A DNA stretch of 64,000 bases from Neisseria mucosa. GTDB lineage: Bacteria; Pseudomonadota; Gammaproteobacteria; Burkholderiales; Neisseriaceae. Position numbers and translations under genes: made by a program. The notes beneath the pieces were generated by a model, which made no database searches, was not told the DNA's origin, and worked only from the letters and a program-made list of their open reading frames with translations. The stretch lies in contig NZ_CP053939.1 of NCBI RefSeq assembly GCF_013267835.1, forward strand, positions 1,550,001 to 1,614,000, in the 5' to 3' direction. Positions 29,155-38,535 of the stretch are shown here, one piece after another; within the stretch, counting starts at the first letter, position 1, and each line of letters begins with the position of its first letter.

Positions 29155-29673
29155 ATGAAAAAATTACTTGTTGTATTGCTAGGACTGGCAAGTCTTAATG
29201 TTTGCGTTGCCAATCCTACCTATGATGCGACTAGGGGCGCATTACAAAATGACCCTGGTTTATGTCAATACGGATACAATCCTAACTGCGCGTCATCTCG
29301 TCAGCACCAACGGAACCAGCCTACGGAAATTATTCATATTAAAGTCCCTTCAAAATATGGAGCATGGGCAAATAATCCCAAAACAGGTATGTCAGGTGGA
29401 GCACTTGAGATGGATTCACTTGCTGCCGCGAAAAGACAAGCTATTAAAACCTGCGAACGAGATGGACAAAATAAACCATGTAAAGTTGAGGCCTGGGTTC
29501 GAAATGGCTGTATCGCTGTCGCTCAAGGAAAAGATGGTAAAAAATGGAGAAATTTTTTCGGTATAACCGATCCAGGACTTGCTGAAGCAGAAGCCTTAAA
29601 GAAATGCCAAGAGTCTGGGCTACCACAATGTAGGATTACCACTACCGAAGGCTGCTCACTACCTAAATTCTAA
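29155..29673 (+). CDS. Secreted DUF4189 protein, copy 1
   Basis: 172 residues with a signal peptide cut near VCVA. The C-terminal part (about 60-172) fits the DUF4189 domain: KYGAWANNPKTGMSGGA, a central Cys pair in IKTCERDGQNKPCKVE, WVRNGCIAVAQGK and the ending EGCSLPKF. Even numbers of Cys suggest periplasmic or external disulfides. Function is unknown. The gene and its flanks are richer in A+T than the neighbourhood. It is paralogous to 29822-30352: the leader and signal peptide are nearly identical while the N-terminal mature part differs. Confidence 0.75.
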   Translation: MKKLLVVLLGLASLNVCVANPTYDATRGALQNDPGLCQYGYNPNCASSRQHQRNQPTEIIHIKVPSKYGAWANNPKTGMSGGALEMDSLAAAKRQAIKTCERDGQNKPCKVEAWVRNGCIAVAQGKDGKKWRNFFGITDPGLAEAEALKKCQESGLPQCRITTTEGCSLPKF

Positions 29674-29678
29674 TAGTC

Positions 29679-29708
29679 AAAAGGCCGTCTTTATTCAGAC
29701 GGCCTTTT
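29679..29708 (+). terminator. DUS terminator of copy 1
   Basis: AAAAGGCCGTCT and AGACGGCCTTTT with a 6-base loop and T run. Confidence 0.8.
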
Positions 29709-29821
29709 CAATCACAGCAAAGCCGATACCGAAATTTAACTTCCAAAAGAAGATAACAAATCATAGTATTATTTATGTAACATCAGACTAATAAAGATTC
29801 AAATAATAGATTGGAATTGAA

Positions 29822-30352
29822 ATGAAAAAGTTACTTGTTGTATTGCTAGGACTGGCAAGCCTTAATGTTTATGCCAACGGCTGTGGCGGTGAATACCAAC
29901 CTGCAACTGGAACTTGCCGTATTATCGACAGCTCAGGCAGACAAATTCTATATAACGTTGGCAGACCTCAATCTTCTAATAATGGTTCGGCTCAGAGCCA
30001 ACCAAGCGTTGTCAATATCGATGTTCCTTCAAGATACGGTGCATGGGCTATTAATCTTAAAACAGGCATTTCTGCAGATGCCATAAATGCTCCCTCTCTT
30101 GAAGTAGCAAAAAAAGGAGCAATTAAGGCCTGTGAGCAAAATGGGAAAAACGCACCATGTAAAGTAAAGGCATGGGTAAGAAATGGGTGTCTTGCTGTTG
30201 CAAAAGGAAAGTTAAATGGCCAATGGATGTCTTTTCCTCGCTCAGAAGCTCCCGGTCTTGTAGAGGATAAAGCCTTAAAAGCCTGCCAAACTTCAGGATA
30301 CTCACAATGTACCATAGCAGTTCCAGAAGGTTGCTCACTACCTAAATTCTAA
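29822..30352 (+). CDS. Secreted DUF4189 protein, copy 2
   Basis: 176 residues with almost the same signal peptide as copy 1 (MKKLLVVLLGLASLNVYA). The mature N-terminus is different (CGGEYQPATGTCRIIDSSGR), then SRYGAWAINLKTGISADAI, CEQNGKNAPCKVKAWVRNGCLAVAKGK and the same EGCSLPKF ending. Divergence is concentrated in the mature N-terminus (about 20-58), which looks like diversification after duplication. A DUS hairpin follows at about 30363. Confidence 0.75.
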   Translation: MKKLLVVLLGLASLNVYANGCGGEYQPATGTCRIIDSSGRQILYNVGRPQSSNNGSAQSQPSVVNIDVPSRYGAWAINLKTGISADAINAPSLEVAKKGAIKACEQNGKNAPCKVKAWVRNGCLAVAKGKLNGQWMSFPRSEAPGLVEDKALKACQTSGYSQCTIAVPEGCSLPKF

Positions 30353-30362
30353 TAGCCCCATA

Positions 30363-30390
30363 AGCCGTCTGTTATTCAGACGGCCTTTTC
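30363..30390 (+). terminator. DUS terminator of copy 2
   Basis: A partly decayed DUS pair (AGCCGTCTG ... CAGACGGCC) with a T run, homologous to the terminator of copy 1. Confidence 0.6.
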
Positions 30391-30475
30391 AATCACAGCA
30401 AAGCCAATACAGAAACTTAATTTCCATATAAAACAATCTATTATAGAAAAACCCCTTATTTTTTTAGTTTTGCTA

Positions 30476-30503
30476 TTGATAATAGTTATTATTAGCGTAT
30501 AAT
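30476..30503 (+). promoter_or_regulatory. nrrF promoter with overlapping Fur box
   Basis: TTGATA (30476-30481) and TATAAT (30498-30503) with a 16-base spacer. The palindrome GATAATAGTTATTATTAGC across the spacer agrees with the Fur consensus at 13 of 19 positions, so iron-loaded Fur would block the polymerase. Confidence 0.75.
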
Positions 30504-30509
30504 CAAACC

Positions 30510-30684
30510 CACTCGGAAGACGTCCTAATCCGAGCCATTAAACGACAGATTTTATCCCCCTCTTCCCCATTATCTCTTGATACTCGGAGTGCGCATATAC
30601 GAAACATACCTGTTCCCCTTTATATCAGATACTCAAAACCGAAAAACACGAAACCCACTGCCGATACAGTGGGTTTCGTGTTTT
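30510..30684 (+). ncRNA. nrrF: Iron-responsive small RNA NrrF
   Basis: Fur-repressed sRNA made under iron starvation; in meningococci it lowers sdh (succinate dehydrogenase) and cytochrome bc1 messages, in the manner of RyhB. Evidence: a Fur-box promoter, no protein frame, about 175 nt, an 18-bp terminator stem AACACGAAACCCACTG / CAGTGGGTTTCGTGTT at 30643-30684, and the location next to the membrane gene and birA-coaX, where nrrF is known in N. meningitidis. The start site is estimated from the -10 element. Confidence 0.8.
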
Positions 30685-30749
30685 GTGGCGTTCGGTTTAT
30701 CAGGCTTGGCCGACTGCTGATCAGGCCGTCTGAAACTGAATAGACCTGA

Positions 30750-31592
30750 TTATCGGCAGGTTTTCATGTTCAACTTGCCATAACGGCCGACAATGTTTCT
30801 GATGTCTTGGGCATCGCGCTCGTCGACCGCCATAAAGACCACGGTCATGCGCGCTACGCTCAAACCGGTATCGGGTGCGCTTCTGTCTTCCTGTTCGACA
30901 ATGCGCGCGCCGCCGAAACCTGCGCTGGACAAGCGTGAAATCAAAACTTGGGCGGAAGAGCGGCTGCGTGTTACGTCAATGCTGATTTCGCCGTTGTGAA
31001 TGCTGCCGCTAAAACCACGGCTGCCCAAGGCATCAAGCTGGGCGGAAGTGTCGCCGTCGGCAGGCAAGACCACGCGGAAGGTTTTGGAAGAAGTTTCGCC
31101 ACCGGATGCGCCGTTGCGTTTTTCGATACTGCGGCTGGCCGCATGGGGCCATTTGCCCAACAGGCCTTTGATGCGGTGGTAATCGTCTTCATCCATCACC
31201 ACGGTGGCGCTGCTGGTACACAAGCGTTCCACACCGGCCGCGTCCATCTCTTCTTCGGCTGCGCGGCGTTCTTGCGCCTCTTTCTCGCGGCGCATTTTTT
31301 CTTTTTTCTCTTTCAACTGCTGCGCTTCTTGCTTTTTACGCAAAGCTTCCGCTTCTTCGGATTCGGGTTCTGCCATCATCAGGCCGTCTGATTCATCCGC
31401 CACCCAATCGGGTTGCGATGCCTGCTGAGGCTCGGCTTTGGGCGCGTCCAAAGAAGACGGGCGCAATAATTCGTGCGTGCCGCCTTCCAAGGCCGATTCG
31501 GGTTTGGCGGTTTTATGTTGTGTCCGATAGGCAACCATGCTGCCAAAAACAATGATGTTGAGTGCGACCAAGACCGCAAACAGCCATTTCAT
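30750..31592 (-). CDS. Single-pass membrane protein with charged coiled coil
   Basis: 280 residues: an N-terminal membrane helix (about 3-22), a Pro/Glu-rich linker, a strongly charged Lys/Glu coiled coil (EALRKKQEAQQLKEKKEKMR, about 82-120) and a C-terminal globular part (about 125-280) that looks like one or two SPOR-type folds, though without clear conserved residues. SPOR domains bind stripped peptidoglycan at the division site; that role is inference. It lies 15 bases after birA-coaX on the same strand, so it is probably in its operon, and its end faces nrrF. Confidence 0.65.
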   Translation of the reverse strand: MKWLFAVLVALNIIVFGSMVAYRTQHKTAKPESALEGGTHELLRPSSLDAPKAEPQQASQPDWVADESDGLMMAEPESEEAEALRKKQEAQQLKEKKEKMRREKEAQERRAAEEEMDAAGVERLCTSSATVVMDEDDYHRIKGLLGKWPHAASRSIEKRNGASGGETSSKTFRVVLPADGDTSAQLDALGSRGFSGSIHNGEISIDVTRSRSSAQVLISRLSSAGFGGARIVEQEDRSAPDTGLSVARMTVVFMAVDERDAQDIRNIVGRYGKLNMKTCR

Positions 31593-31607
31593 GATGCGTT
31601 TTCCTTT

Positions 31608-33368
31608 TTATTGTCCGTTGCGATGGGCAATCCAATGCAAGAGCCCGTGAATCACGAGATTATCGACGATTTTCACTTGATTGTCATGAACAAATGCCTC
31701 GGGCAAGGCTTGCACGACTCTGGCCGCGCCGCCGCCCGTGATAATAATATCGACCGGTTTGCCCCCGCCCGTTTTGTCTTTCAGACGGCCATGCATCATC
31801 ATCAGCGCGCCGCAAACGGCATCCATCATGCCGCTGGCAATGGCGTTCGGCGTTGTGGTTGGGAACGGATATACCTTGCCGATGGGGCGGTTGAGGTTGG
31901 CGGTTTTGAGCGCCATCGCCTCTTTCATCAAGTGGAAACCGGGCATGATGGTGCCGCCGAGATAATGATTGTCTTCCGTCAGCGCGTCGGTGGTTACGGC
32001 AGTACCGCAGCTGACGACGACGCAGGCGTTTTGCGTAAAGCGGCGGCTGCCCAGCGCATTAAACCAGCGGTCGGAACCATGTTCTTCAGGGCGGCGGTAA
32101 TGGTTGCGGATGCCCAAAGCCTGCGGCATGGAAGACAGCCATTCGACCGGACGGGTTAATTGTTCTTCAACCATCGCTTTTTTTACCGAACCGCACACGG
32201 CGCAACCGACAATCTTCACACCTTCATCGGCAAATCGCAGCCATTCTTCGCCCAGCTGGGTCAAATCACGATACGGCGCGCGGCCGACTTCAGAAAATGT
32301 GCCGTTCTCCACCCACGCCCATTTCAACTGACTATTGCCGCCGTCCAGCAACAAAAAGCGTTCCGGTTTCGCAGCGGCAGGTTGTGCCGGGCGGTTATCC
32401 GGGCGCAAGCTGATTTCGCCGCTGACGATGGTTTTCTCACCCTCGCCCGTCAGTAAACGCAACGCGCCTTGTGCGTCCACGCCTTTGACTATGCCTTCGT
32501 GGACAACGCGCCCTTCTTGAAGCAGCAAGACCGGCCTGCCTGTGTCGCGGTTGGCGGCATCGTATTCGCCGACACATGACGCGAATCCGTTTTGCGCGTA
32601 TTCGTTCAGCAGCGCATCGAGTTGCGCCAACACCGCATTCAATAAGGCTTCGACGCTTACGCCCTGCTTAGAGGCCGTCTGAAACAAAGCCTGCACGGAA
32701 GTAGCGTTTTCCACTTCTTTCGGCAATACAAAATTAATGCCGATGCCGATGACGGCGACGGTTTTATTCTCCACCCGCGTCGTTTCAATCAACACGCCGG
32801 CCAATTTATCGTTGGCCACGACCAAATCGTTCGGCCACTTGATGTTCACGTTCAAACCGATATCGGCAAGCGCGCGGCGGCAAGCCAATGCCACCACCAA
32901 CGCCAGCGAACCCAGCTCATACTGCGGCTTGTCAAACGCCCAGCCCAAGCTGAACATCAAGCATTCGCCCTGTCGGTTGACCCAGCTTCGCCCCTGCCGT
33001 CCGCGCCCTTTGGTTTGAAAATGCGCCACACACAAGGCCTTGTGCGCCAAACCTGCCGACCGGCGCGCCAACGCCATGATTTCATCGTTGCTGGACGAGC
33101 ATTCGTGTTTCAACTGCGCGCGAAAACCATGTTTCCCGGCCATTTGTTGCAGAGATTCTTCGGCAAACACAGCCAATGGGCGCACCAAGCGCCATTGCCC
33201 GTCATGCTGGCGCAGCAAACCGCGGATATGTCCCGGCATCTGCTGCCAAAATCCGTTTAATTGTTGCGGCTTCATCCCGGCCGCACGCGCCAGCTGAGAA
33301 ACGTGTTGTGGCAGGCCGTCTGAAAGCGCGGCGAGCAAGGCCCAATGGCGGCTGTTCAAATCCGTCAT
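31608..33368 (-). CDS. birA-coaX: Fused biotin ligase and type III pantothenate kinase
   Basis: A bifunctional protein of 586 residues. Residues 1-60 are a helix-turn-helix-like N-terminus, followed by the biotin protein ligase domain (about 85-330) with the biotin-AMP loop [12 protein letters not shown] and WPNDLVV. Residues about 340-586 are the CoaX-type pantothenate kinase with [14 protein letters not shown] and [10 protein letters not shown]. One half attaches biotin to AccB (4859-5317); the other makes phosphopantothenate for coenzyme A. The fusion is known in Neisseria (Bvg accessory factor fused to BirA). It overlaps hldC by 4 bases (ATGA). Confidence 0.93.
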   Translation of the reverse strand: MTDLNSRHWALLAALSDGLPQHVSQLARAAGMKPQQLNGFWQQMPGHIRGLLRQHDGQWRLVRPLAVFAEESLQQMAGKHGFRAQLKHECSSSNDEIMALARRSAGLAHKALCVAHFQTKGRGRQGRSWVNRQGECLMFSLGWAFDKPQYELGSLALVVALACRRALADIGLNVNIKWPNDLVVANDKLAGVLIETTRVENKTVAVIGIGINFVLPKEVENATSVQALFQTASKQGVSVEALLNAVLAQLDALLNEYAQNGFASCVGEYDAANRDTGRPVLLLQEGRVVHEGIVKGVDAQGALRLLTGEGEKTIVSGEISLRPDNRPAQPAAAKPERFLLLDGGNSQLKWAWVENGTFSEVGRAPYRDLTQLGEEWLRFADEGVKIVGCAVCGSVKKAMVEEQLTRPVEWLSSMPQALGIRNHYRRPEEHGSDRWFNALGSRRFTQNACVVVSCGTAVTTDALTEDNHYLGGTIMPGFHLMKEAMALKTANLNRPIGKVYPFPTTTPNAIASGMMDAVCGALMMMHGRLKDKTGGGKPVDIIITGGGAARVVQALPEAFVHDNQVKIVDNLVIHGLLHWIAHRNGQ

Positions 33369-33868
33369 GCGCCTCCTCCGGCTTCGCGGATTTTCGCCAA
33401 CGTTTTGGTGGTCGAAGTCTGGTGTAAAAACGGAATCGAAAATACTTTGCCACCGCGCGCAAACGTCTCGGCCGCACCGACAATTTTATCCACAGGCCAA
33501 TCACCGCCTTTAATCAATACATCGGGTTTGACCATTTCAATCAGCGCGGCCGGCGTGTCGTCATCAAACCATGTAACCAAATCCACGCTCGCCAATGCCG
33601 CAGCCACTGCCGCGCGGTTTTCCAAAGGATTAATCGGACGATCGTCCCCTTTGCCCTGACGGCGCACCGAAGCATCGGTATTCAACGCCAATACCAAAGC
33701 CGCACCGGCCGATCGCGCCTGTGCCAGATACGTTACATGGCCTCGGTGGAGAATATCGAAACAGCCGTTGGTAAACACCAGCGGACGGGGCAACGCCGCC
33801 AAACGCTCCGCCAGCTTTTCGGGCGGACAAATTTTGGATTCGAATTCTGGAGCTGACCATTCGGACAT
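33365..33868 (-). CDS. hldC: Heptose-1-phosphate adenylyltransferase
   Basis: Transfers AMP from ATP to D-beta-D-heptose 1-phosphate, giving ADP-heptose for lipooligosaccharide. 167 residues. It is the C-terminal half of E. coli HldE as a separate protein. The nucleotidyl-transferase motif [17 protein letters not shown] has the HxGH signature and [18 protein letters not shown] follows. The stop overlaps birA-coaX by 4 bases. gmhB, which acts one step before, is at 38536-39114. Confidence 0.92.
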   Translation of the reverse strand: MSEWSAPEFESKICPPEKLAERLAALPRPLVFTNGCFDILHRGHVTYLAQARSAGAALVLALNTDASVRRQGKGDDRPINPLENRAAVAAALASVDLVTWFDDDTPAALIEMVKPDVLIKGGDWPVDKIVGAAETFARGGKVFSIPFLHQTSTTKTLAKIREAGGGA

Positions 33869-34100
33869 GATGCGGTTCCTTTGGAAATAAAACAGAAAAT
33901 AATCGGGGTATTATAAAGGATAACGGCGAAACGCCATAAAAAGATACCGAACGGTACGATATTCGGGTTTGACTGCGTATTCATCGGCATTTGACAGACA
34001 CCGCAGACGCCGTTTTTGCCGCTGCCATGATGGAACGGTTTGATGAACACTGTTTTTGAAAACCAATAAACTTGAATAAAATTCAGGGTATAAACGGAAA

Positions 34101-34127
34101 AAAGCCTGCATATAATATGCAGGCTTT
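34101..34127 (-). terminator. Terminator of the tRNA cluster
   Basis: AAAGCCTGCATA and TATGCAGGCTTT form a 12-bp hairpin; on the minus strand it ends in T. It lies 5 bases after the tRNA-His CCA end. Confidence 0.8.
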
Positions 34128-34131
34128 CATC

Positions 34132-34207
34132 TGGGGTGGCTGATGGGGCTCGAACCCACGACAACTGGAATCACAATCCAGGGCTCTACCAACTGAGCTA
34201 CAGCCAC
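34132..34207 (-). tRNA. tRNA-His (GTG)
   Basis: A full cloverleaf with encoded CCA (34132-34134). The anticodon GTG is in CTGGATTGTGATTCCAG. The base before the acceptor stem is G, and C73 is present, the special features of histidine tRNA. Confidence 0.95.
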
Positions 34208-34216
34208 CGTAAAAAT

Positions 34217-34293
34217 TGGCACGCCCGACAGGAATCGAACCTGTAACCCCCGACTTAGAAGGTCGGTGCTCTATCCGGTTGAGCTACGGGCGC
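34217..34293 (-). tRNA. tRNA-Arg (TCT)
   Basis: A cloverleaf with 3' CCA encoded. The anticodon loop is CTTCTAA. TTCGATTCC marks the T arm. Second in the Pro-Arg-His transcript. Confidence 0.95.
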
Positions 34294-34320
34294 TCATGCC
34301 GATTCGTGCTTAGAATTTTG

Positions 34321-34398
34321 TGGTCGGGGCGGTGGGATTCGAACTCACGACCCTCTGCTCCCAAAGCAGATGCGCTAACCGGGCTGCGCTACGCCCCG
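34321..34398 (-). tRNA. tRNA-Pro (TGG)
   Basis: Acceptor CGGGGCG pairs with CGCCCCG. The anticodon loop is TTTGGGA and the CCA end is encoded. First tRNA of the cluster, just downstream of a strong promoter. Confidence 0.95.
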
Positions 34399-34411
34399 AC
34401 TGAAGACCCGA

Positions 34412-34440
34412 ACTATACAGACCCTTTTCAGCCCGGTCAA
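34412..34440 (-). promoter_or_regulatory. Promoter of the tRNA cluster
   Basis: On the minus strand TTGACC (34435-34440) and TATAGT (34412-34417) are spaced by 17 bases. This is close to the sigma-70 consensus and only 13 bases before tRNA-Pro. Confidence 0.8.
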
Positions 34441-34598
34441 CACTTACTTTGCTTTATTTTTCTATTTTTTATTTATCTTATTATTTTTAATCATTATTTA
34501 TTTTTATGTTTCGTCATCGGGGTCACTCTTTTGTGTCAGGCCGTCTGAAAAATGCGATAATTTGAACGCAATATTTGTCCCTATTTAGAAGGAAAATC

Positions 34599-35450
34599 AT
34601 GACTGCTCAACTTATAGACGGAAAAAAAATCTCCCAGCAACGCATCGAGGCGGTCGCGCAGGCGGTAAAGGCGCGCCAGGAAAAAGGTTTGCACACGCCT
34701 TGTTTGGCGGTGGTATTGGTCGGCGGCGATCCTGCCAGCGCGGTTTATGTACGCAATAAAAAACTGGCCTGCCAAAAAAGCGGCATTGAATCGCGCTCTT
34801 ACGAGCTGCCGTCTGAAACCACGCAGGACGATTTGTTGAAACTGGTGGACGAATTGAACGGTGATTCTGCCGTCGACGGTATTTTGGTGCAACTGCCGCT
34901 GCCGGCCCACATCGACAGCCAGGCGGTTTTGGAACGTATCGTGCCGCATAAAGATGTGGACGGCTTCCACCCTTACAACGTCGGCCGCCTGGTCGTCAAA
35001 ATGCCGCTGATGCGCCCGTGCACACCCAAAGGCGTGATGACTTTGTTGGAAGCCTACGGCATCGACCCGAAAGGCAAAAAAGCCGTGATTGTCGGCGCGT
35101 CCAATATTGTCGGCCGCCCGCAGGCGTTGGAATTGCTGCTGTCCCGCGCGACGGTAACCATCTGCCACAGCGCTACGCAAAACCTTGCCGATGAAGTTGC
35201 CGCCGCCGATATTTTGGTGGTCGGCGTGGGCATTCCGAATTTTGTTAAAGGCGAATGGGTCAAACCCGGCGCCGTCGTTATCGATGTGGGCATCAACCGC
35301 TTGGAAGACGGCAGCCTGTGCGGCGATGTGGAGTTTGATGTCGCCAAAGAACGCGCGTCCATGATTACGCCCGTTCCCGGCGGTGTCGGCCCGATGACGA
35401 TTGCCACTTTGTTGGAAAACACGCTACACGCGGCCTCATTGCACGATTAA
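34599..35450 (+). CDS. folD: Methylenetetrahydrofolate dehydrogenase/cyclohydrolase
   Basis: Interconverts methylene-, methenyl- and 10-formyl-tetrahydrofolate with NADP. The start at 34599 ([16 protein letters not shown]) follows AGAAGGA at 6 bases. 283 residues. Signatures are [16 protein letters not shown] with the catalytic Lys, [14 protein letters not shown], the [14 protein letters not shown] segment near 120, and the NADP site [12 protein letters not shown] near 163. [16 protein letters not shown] closes the protein. Confidence 0.97.
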   Translation: MTAQLIDGKKISQQRIEAVAQAVKARQEKGLHTPCLAVVLVGGDPASAVYVRNKKLACQKSGIESRSYELPSETTQDDLLKLVDELNGDSAVDGILVQLPLPAHIDSQAVLERIVPHKDVDGFHPYNVGRLVVKMPLMRPCTPKGVMTLLEAYGIDPKGKKAVIVGASNIVGRPQALELLLSRATVTICHSATQNLADEVAAADILVVGVGIPNFVKGEWVKPGAVVIDVGINRLEDGSLCGDVEFDVAKERASMITPVPGGVGPMTIATLLENTLHAASLHD

Positions 35451-35533
35451 CCGCCGTCATTAAATTAGGCCGTCTGAACATGGTTTTCAGACGGCTTGAC
35501 CTGCTTTTTTGTTTTTTACCTTATCGGCTTCAC

Positions 35534-36607
35534 ATGTCCTTACTCGCTTCACACACCGACAACCCGAATTTCCGCAACGCTTCCTATATCCTGATGGGTT
35601 TGGCTTTGCTGATTGTCTTGCACTACCATTTGCTGCCGCTGCTGCTGTCGGTTATCCTGACCTATATCTTTATTACGCGCACCAACGGCGTCATCCTCAA
35701 ACTCCGCCGCCGTGTTTTGCCGCGCAACACGCGGCTGCATAAATCGCTCAATGCGCACAATATCAACCTGATTTCCACTACGCTGACACTGGCCATCGTG
35801 TTCAGCATCATCACGATGATGTCTTTGGGCATTTACCACCTGATACACGGCGGCCATGTCGGTTTTATGCTGGCAAAACTGGCGGCGATTTTGGAAGACA
35901 CCAAAAACAGCCAAGACCTGCCTGCGGCCATTCTCAATATGCTGCCCAACAATATGGCCGAAATCAAAGCCTCGGCGATCAAGCTGATTGACGAATACCG
36001 CGCCGCGCTGACCCGCATCAGTAAAAACAGCATCACGTCCTTCGTGTACATCCTCATCGGCATCATCATCGGCGCCATGCTCAGCTTCCACCGCCTGAAA
36101 ATGCGTAAAAACCGCCGTAAAATGCCATTGTTTAAAGCCGAATTGGTGCACCGCATCGTCAATTTTGAAACCAGCTTTGAACGCGTGTTCCTCGCCCAAG
36201 TCAAAATCTCGCTGATCGACACTTTCCTGACCGGCCTGTACCTTTACTTGGTTTTACCGCTGTTCGGCGTTGAGCTGCCGTTTAAAATGACCGTCCTGAT
36301 CGTCGCCTTTATCGTCGGCCTGATTCCGGTGGCGGGCAACCTGATTTCCAACACCATCATCATTATTTTGAGCCTCGGCGCATCGCTTTACGTCGCACTC
36401 GCCTCGCTGGTGTTCCTCGTTGTCATCCACAAGCTCGAATATTTCCTCAACGCCAAAATCATCGGCTCGGAAATCGAATCCAGCGCATGGGAATTGCTGG
36501 TGGCAATGGTCGTCTTTGAACGCATTTTCGGCATCGGCGGCATCATCGTCGCGCCGGTTTATTACGCCTATTTGAAAAACGAATTGAAACTGCGAAAATT
36601 GATTTAA
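35534..36607 (+). CDS. AI-2E family transporter (PerM type)
   Basis: 357 residues with about seven hydrophobic helices. The C-terminal pair and the re-entrant motif VGLIPVAGNLISNTIIIIL are typical of the AI-2 exporter family (PF01594). I start at 35534 (MSLLASHTDNPNFRN); the frame is open 18 codons upstream without a better start signal. A long soluble segment lies between helices 3 and 4 (about 105-170). The substrate in Neisseria is unknown. A DUS terminator follows. Confidence 0.8.
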   Translation: MSLLASHTDNPNFRNASYILMGLALLIVLHYHLLPLLLSVILTYIFITRTNGVILKLRRRVLPRNTRLHKSLNAHNINLISTTLTLAIVFSIITMMSLGIYHLIHGGHVGFMLAKLAAILEDTKNSQDLPAAILNMLPNNMAEIKASAIKLIDEYRAALTRISKNSITSFVYILIGIIIGAMLSFHRLKMRKNRRKMPLFKAELVHRIVNFETSFERVFLAQVKISLIDTFLTGLYLYLVLPLFGVELPFKMTVLIVAFIVGLIPVAGNLISNTIIIILSLGASLYVALASLVFLVVIHKLEYFLNAKIIGSEIESSAWELLVAMVVFERIFGIGGIIVAPVYYAYLKNELKLRKLI

Positions 36608-36629
36608 TCAGTTGCATTTATACACATCA

Positions 36630-36671
36630 AAGGCCGTCTGAAAACGACAATCGGGTTTTCAGACGGCCTTT
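36630..36671 (+). terminator. DUS terminator
   Basis: AAAGGCCGTCTGAAAAC and GTTTTCAGACGGCCTTT with a short AT loop, after the transporter. Confidence 0.75.
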
Positions 36672-36736
36672 GCTTTACCTTTTCTTACACTTTACGGCAT
36701 AATGGCAGCCACGCATTTCTAGAAGAAAGACAAACA

Positions 36737-37978
36737 ATGTCAACCAAAACCCCTTCCCTATTCGGCGGCGCGATGATTATCGCCGGTACGGTTATCGGCG
36801 CAGGCATGCTTGCCAACCCGACCGCCACGTCCGGCGTCTGGTTTGCCGGCTCGCTGGTCGTGTTGCTGTACACCTGGTTTTCCATGCTCTCCAGCGGCCT
36901 GATGATTTTGGAAGTCAACACCCATTATCCGCACGGCGCCAGCTTCGACACCATGGTCAAAGACCTGCTCGGCCCGGCTTGGAACATCATCAACGGCGTT
37001 GCCGTCGCCTTCGTTTTATACCTGCTCACTTACGCCTACATCTTCGTCGGCGGCGACCTGACCGCCAAAGGCATCGGCAGCGCGGTAGGCGGCGAAATCT
37101 CGCTCACCGTCGGCCAACTCGTCTTCTTCGGCATCCTCGCCTTTTGCGTTTGGGCATCCGCACGCTTGGTTGACCGCTTCACCAGCATCCTCATCGGCGG
37201 CATGGTATTGACCTTTATTTGGGCAACCGGCGGCCTGATTGCCGACGCCAAAATGCCTGTCCTGTTCGACACCCAAGCCCCTGCCGGCACCCACTACTGG
37301 ATTTATGCCGCCACTGCCCTGCCCGTCTGCCTTGCCTCATTCGGCTTCCACGGCAACGTCTCCAGCCTGCTCAAATACTTTAAAGGCGACGCGCCCAAAG
37401 TGGCCAAATCCCTATGGGCAGGAACGCTGATTGCGCTTGTGATTTACATCCTCTGGCAAATCGCCATCCAAGGCAACCTGCCGCGCAGCGAATTCGCACC
37501 GGTTATCGCCGCAGAAGGACAAGTTTCCGTCCTGATCGAAACGCTGTCCAAGTTCGCCCAAACCGGCAATATGGACAAAGTGTTGACCCTGTTCTCCTAC
37601 ATGGCGATCGCAACCTCCTTCCTCGGCGTAACGCTCGGCCTGTTCGACTACATTGCCGACATCTTCAAATGGAACGACAGCATCTCCGGCCGCACCAAAA
37701 CCGCCGCGCTGACCTTCCTGCCACCCCTGATTTCCTGCCTGCTCTTCCCCACCGGCTTCGTTACCGCCATCGGCTACGTCGGCCTGGCCGCCACCATCTG
37801 GACAGGCATCATCCCAGCCATGCTGCTCTACCGCTCGCGCAAAAAATTCGGCGTCGGCAAAAACTACCAAGTTTACGGCGGATTCCGGCTGATGGTTTGG
37901 GTTTTCCTCTTCGGCGTCATCAACATTGCCGCCCAAATATTGAGCCAAATGGAGCTTGTTCCCGTATTTAAAGGTTAA
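36737..37978 (+). CDS. mtr: Aromatic amino acid permease (Mtr/TyrP type)
   Basis: Proton-linked tryptophan or tyrosine uptake, HAAAP family. 413 residues with 11 hydrophobic helices. The start region SLFGGAMIIAGTVIGAGMLANP is the family signature in helix 1. Helix 6 begins FGFHGNVSSLLKYF. The C-terminal FRLMVWVFLFGVINIAAQIL is typical. Substrate choice between Trp and Tyr cannot be settled here. It stands alone between DUS terminators. Confidence 0.88.
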   Translation: MSTKTPSLFGGAMIIAGTVIGAGMLANPTATSGVWFAGSLVVLLYTWFSMLSSGLMILEVNTHYPHGASFDTMVKDLLGPAWNIINGVAVAFVLYLLTYAYIFVGGDLTAKGIGSAVGGEISLTVGQLVFFGILAFCVWASARLVDRFTSILIGGMVLTFIWATGGLIADAKMPVLFDTQAPAGTHYWIYAATALPVCLASFGFHGNVSSLLKYFKGDAPKVAKSLWAGTLIALVIYILWQIAIQGNLPRSEFAPVIAAEGQVSVLIETLSKFAQTGNMDKVLTLFSYMAIATSFLGVTLGLFDYIADIFKWNDSISGRTKTAALTFLPPLISCLLFPTGFVTAIGYVGLAATIWTGIIPAMLLYRSRKKFGVGKNYQVYGGFRLMVWVFLFGVINIAAQILSQMELVPVFKG

Positions 37979-37986
37979 ATTCCCTT

Positions 37987-38020
37987 AAGGCCGTCTGAAA
38001 CACCCTCTTTCAGACGGCCT
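37987..38020 (+). terminator. mtr terminator (DUS pair)
   Basis: AGGCCGTCTGAAA / TTTCAGACGGCCT with an 8-base loop. Confidence 0.7.
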
Positions 38021-38071
38021 AATTCATTATTTTCCGCTACAATACCCCCTTTCCCCCAACGAACCCCGTCC

Positions 38072-38524
38072 ATGTACGACAATATCCGTTTCCACCTCGA
38101 CGAAGACTATCCCGACCAGCTCCCGCCCGAAAACGCCGCCACCCACATCGGCATGTACTGGCAGTGGGCGGCAAAATCAGGCCTCGTCAACCCCGTCTGG
38201 CAAACCGCCCCCGAAACCGCGGCCGACTTCGCCGCCATGACTGCAGGCACAATCAGCGGACGGCACTTCCTGCTCAAACACATGGACGGCGCATTGACGG
38301 CGGACGACTTTACCGAACTCGGCCAACGGTTTACCGAGTTCTACTACACCGACGAAGAAGACGGCTACGGCGCATTTATGGAAGACTACGTCCTCGCCCT
38401 CGACACGCCCTCGCTCGGCGGCTTCTACCACGTCAAAAACACCCCGGAAACCTTCGCCAAACTGACACCCGTTTTTCAGACGGCCTTTGAAAAATGGCAA
38501 AGCAGTTTGAAAGCAAAAAAATAA
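38072..38524 (+). CDS. Conserved hypothetical protein (DUF7832-like)
   Basis: 150 residues, acidic, no signal peptide. It opens YDNIRFHLDEDYPDQLPPENAATHIGMYWQWAAKSGL, a pattern of small proteins found across Neisseria and Acinetobacter that I place near DUF7832. An internal DUS at about 38474 codes for FQTAFEKW. gmhB starts 12 bases after its stop, so they form an operon. Function unknown. Confidence 0.7.
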   Translation: MYDNIRFHLDEDYPDQLPPENAATHIGMYWQWAAKSGLVNPVWQTAPETAADFAAMTAGTISGRHFLLKHMDGALTADDFTELGQRFTEFYYTDEEDGYGAFMEDYVLALDTPSLGGFYHVKNTPETFAKLTPVFQTAFEKWQSSLKAKK

Positions 38525-38535
38525 GGGCCCGAACC

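Larger units (their letters stand above)
29074..29748 (+). repeat. Tandem duplication, unit 1
   Basis: Unit made of a leader (AAGAAGATAACAAATCAT near 29076), a DUF4189 gene, a DUS terminator and a tail (TTTTCAATCACAGCAAAGCC near 29705). The leader, the first 13 codons and the tail are nearly identical to unit 2. Confidence 0.75.
29749..30424 (+). repeat. Tandem duplication, unit 2
   Basis: Second copy of the 675-base unit (leader, DUF4189 gene, DUS terminator, tail). The tail breaks off just upstream of the nrrF promoter. Confidence 0.75.
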
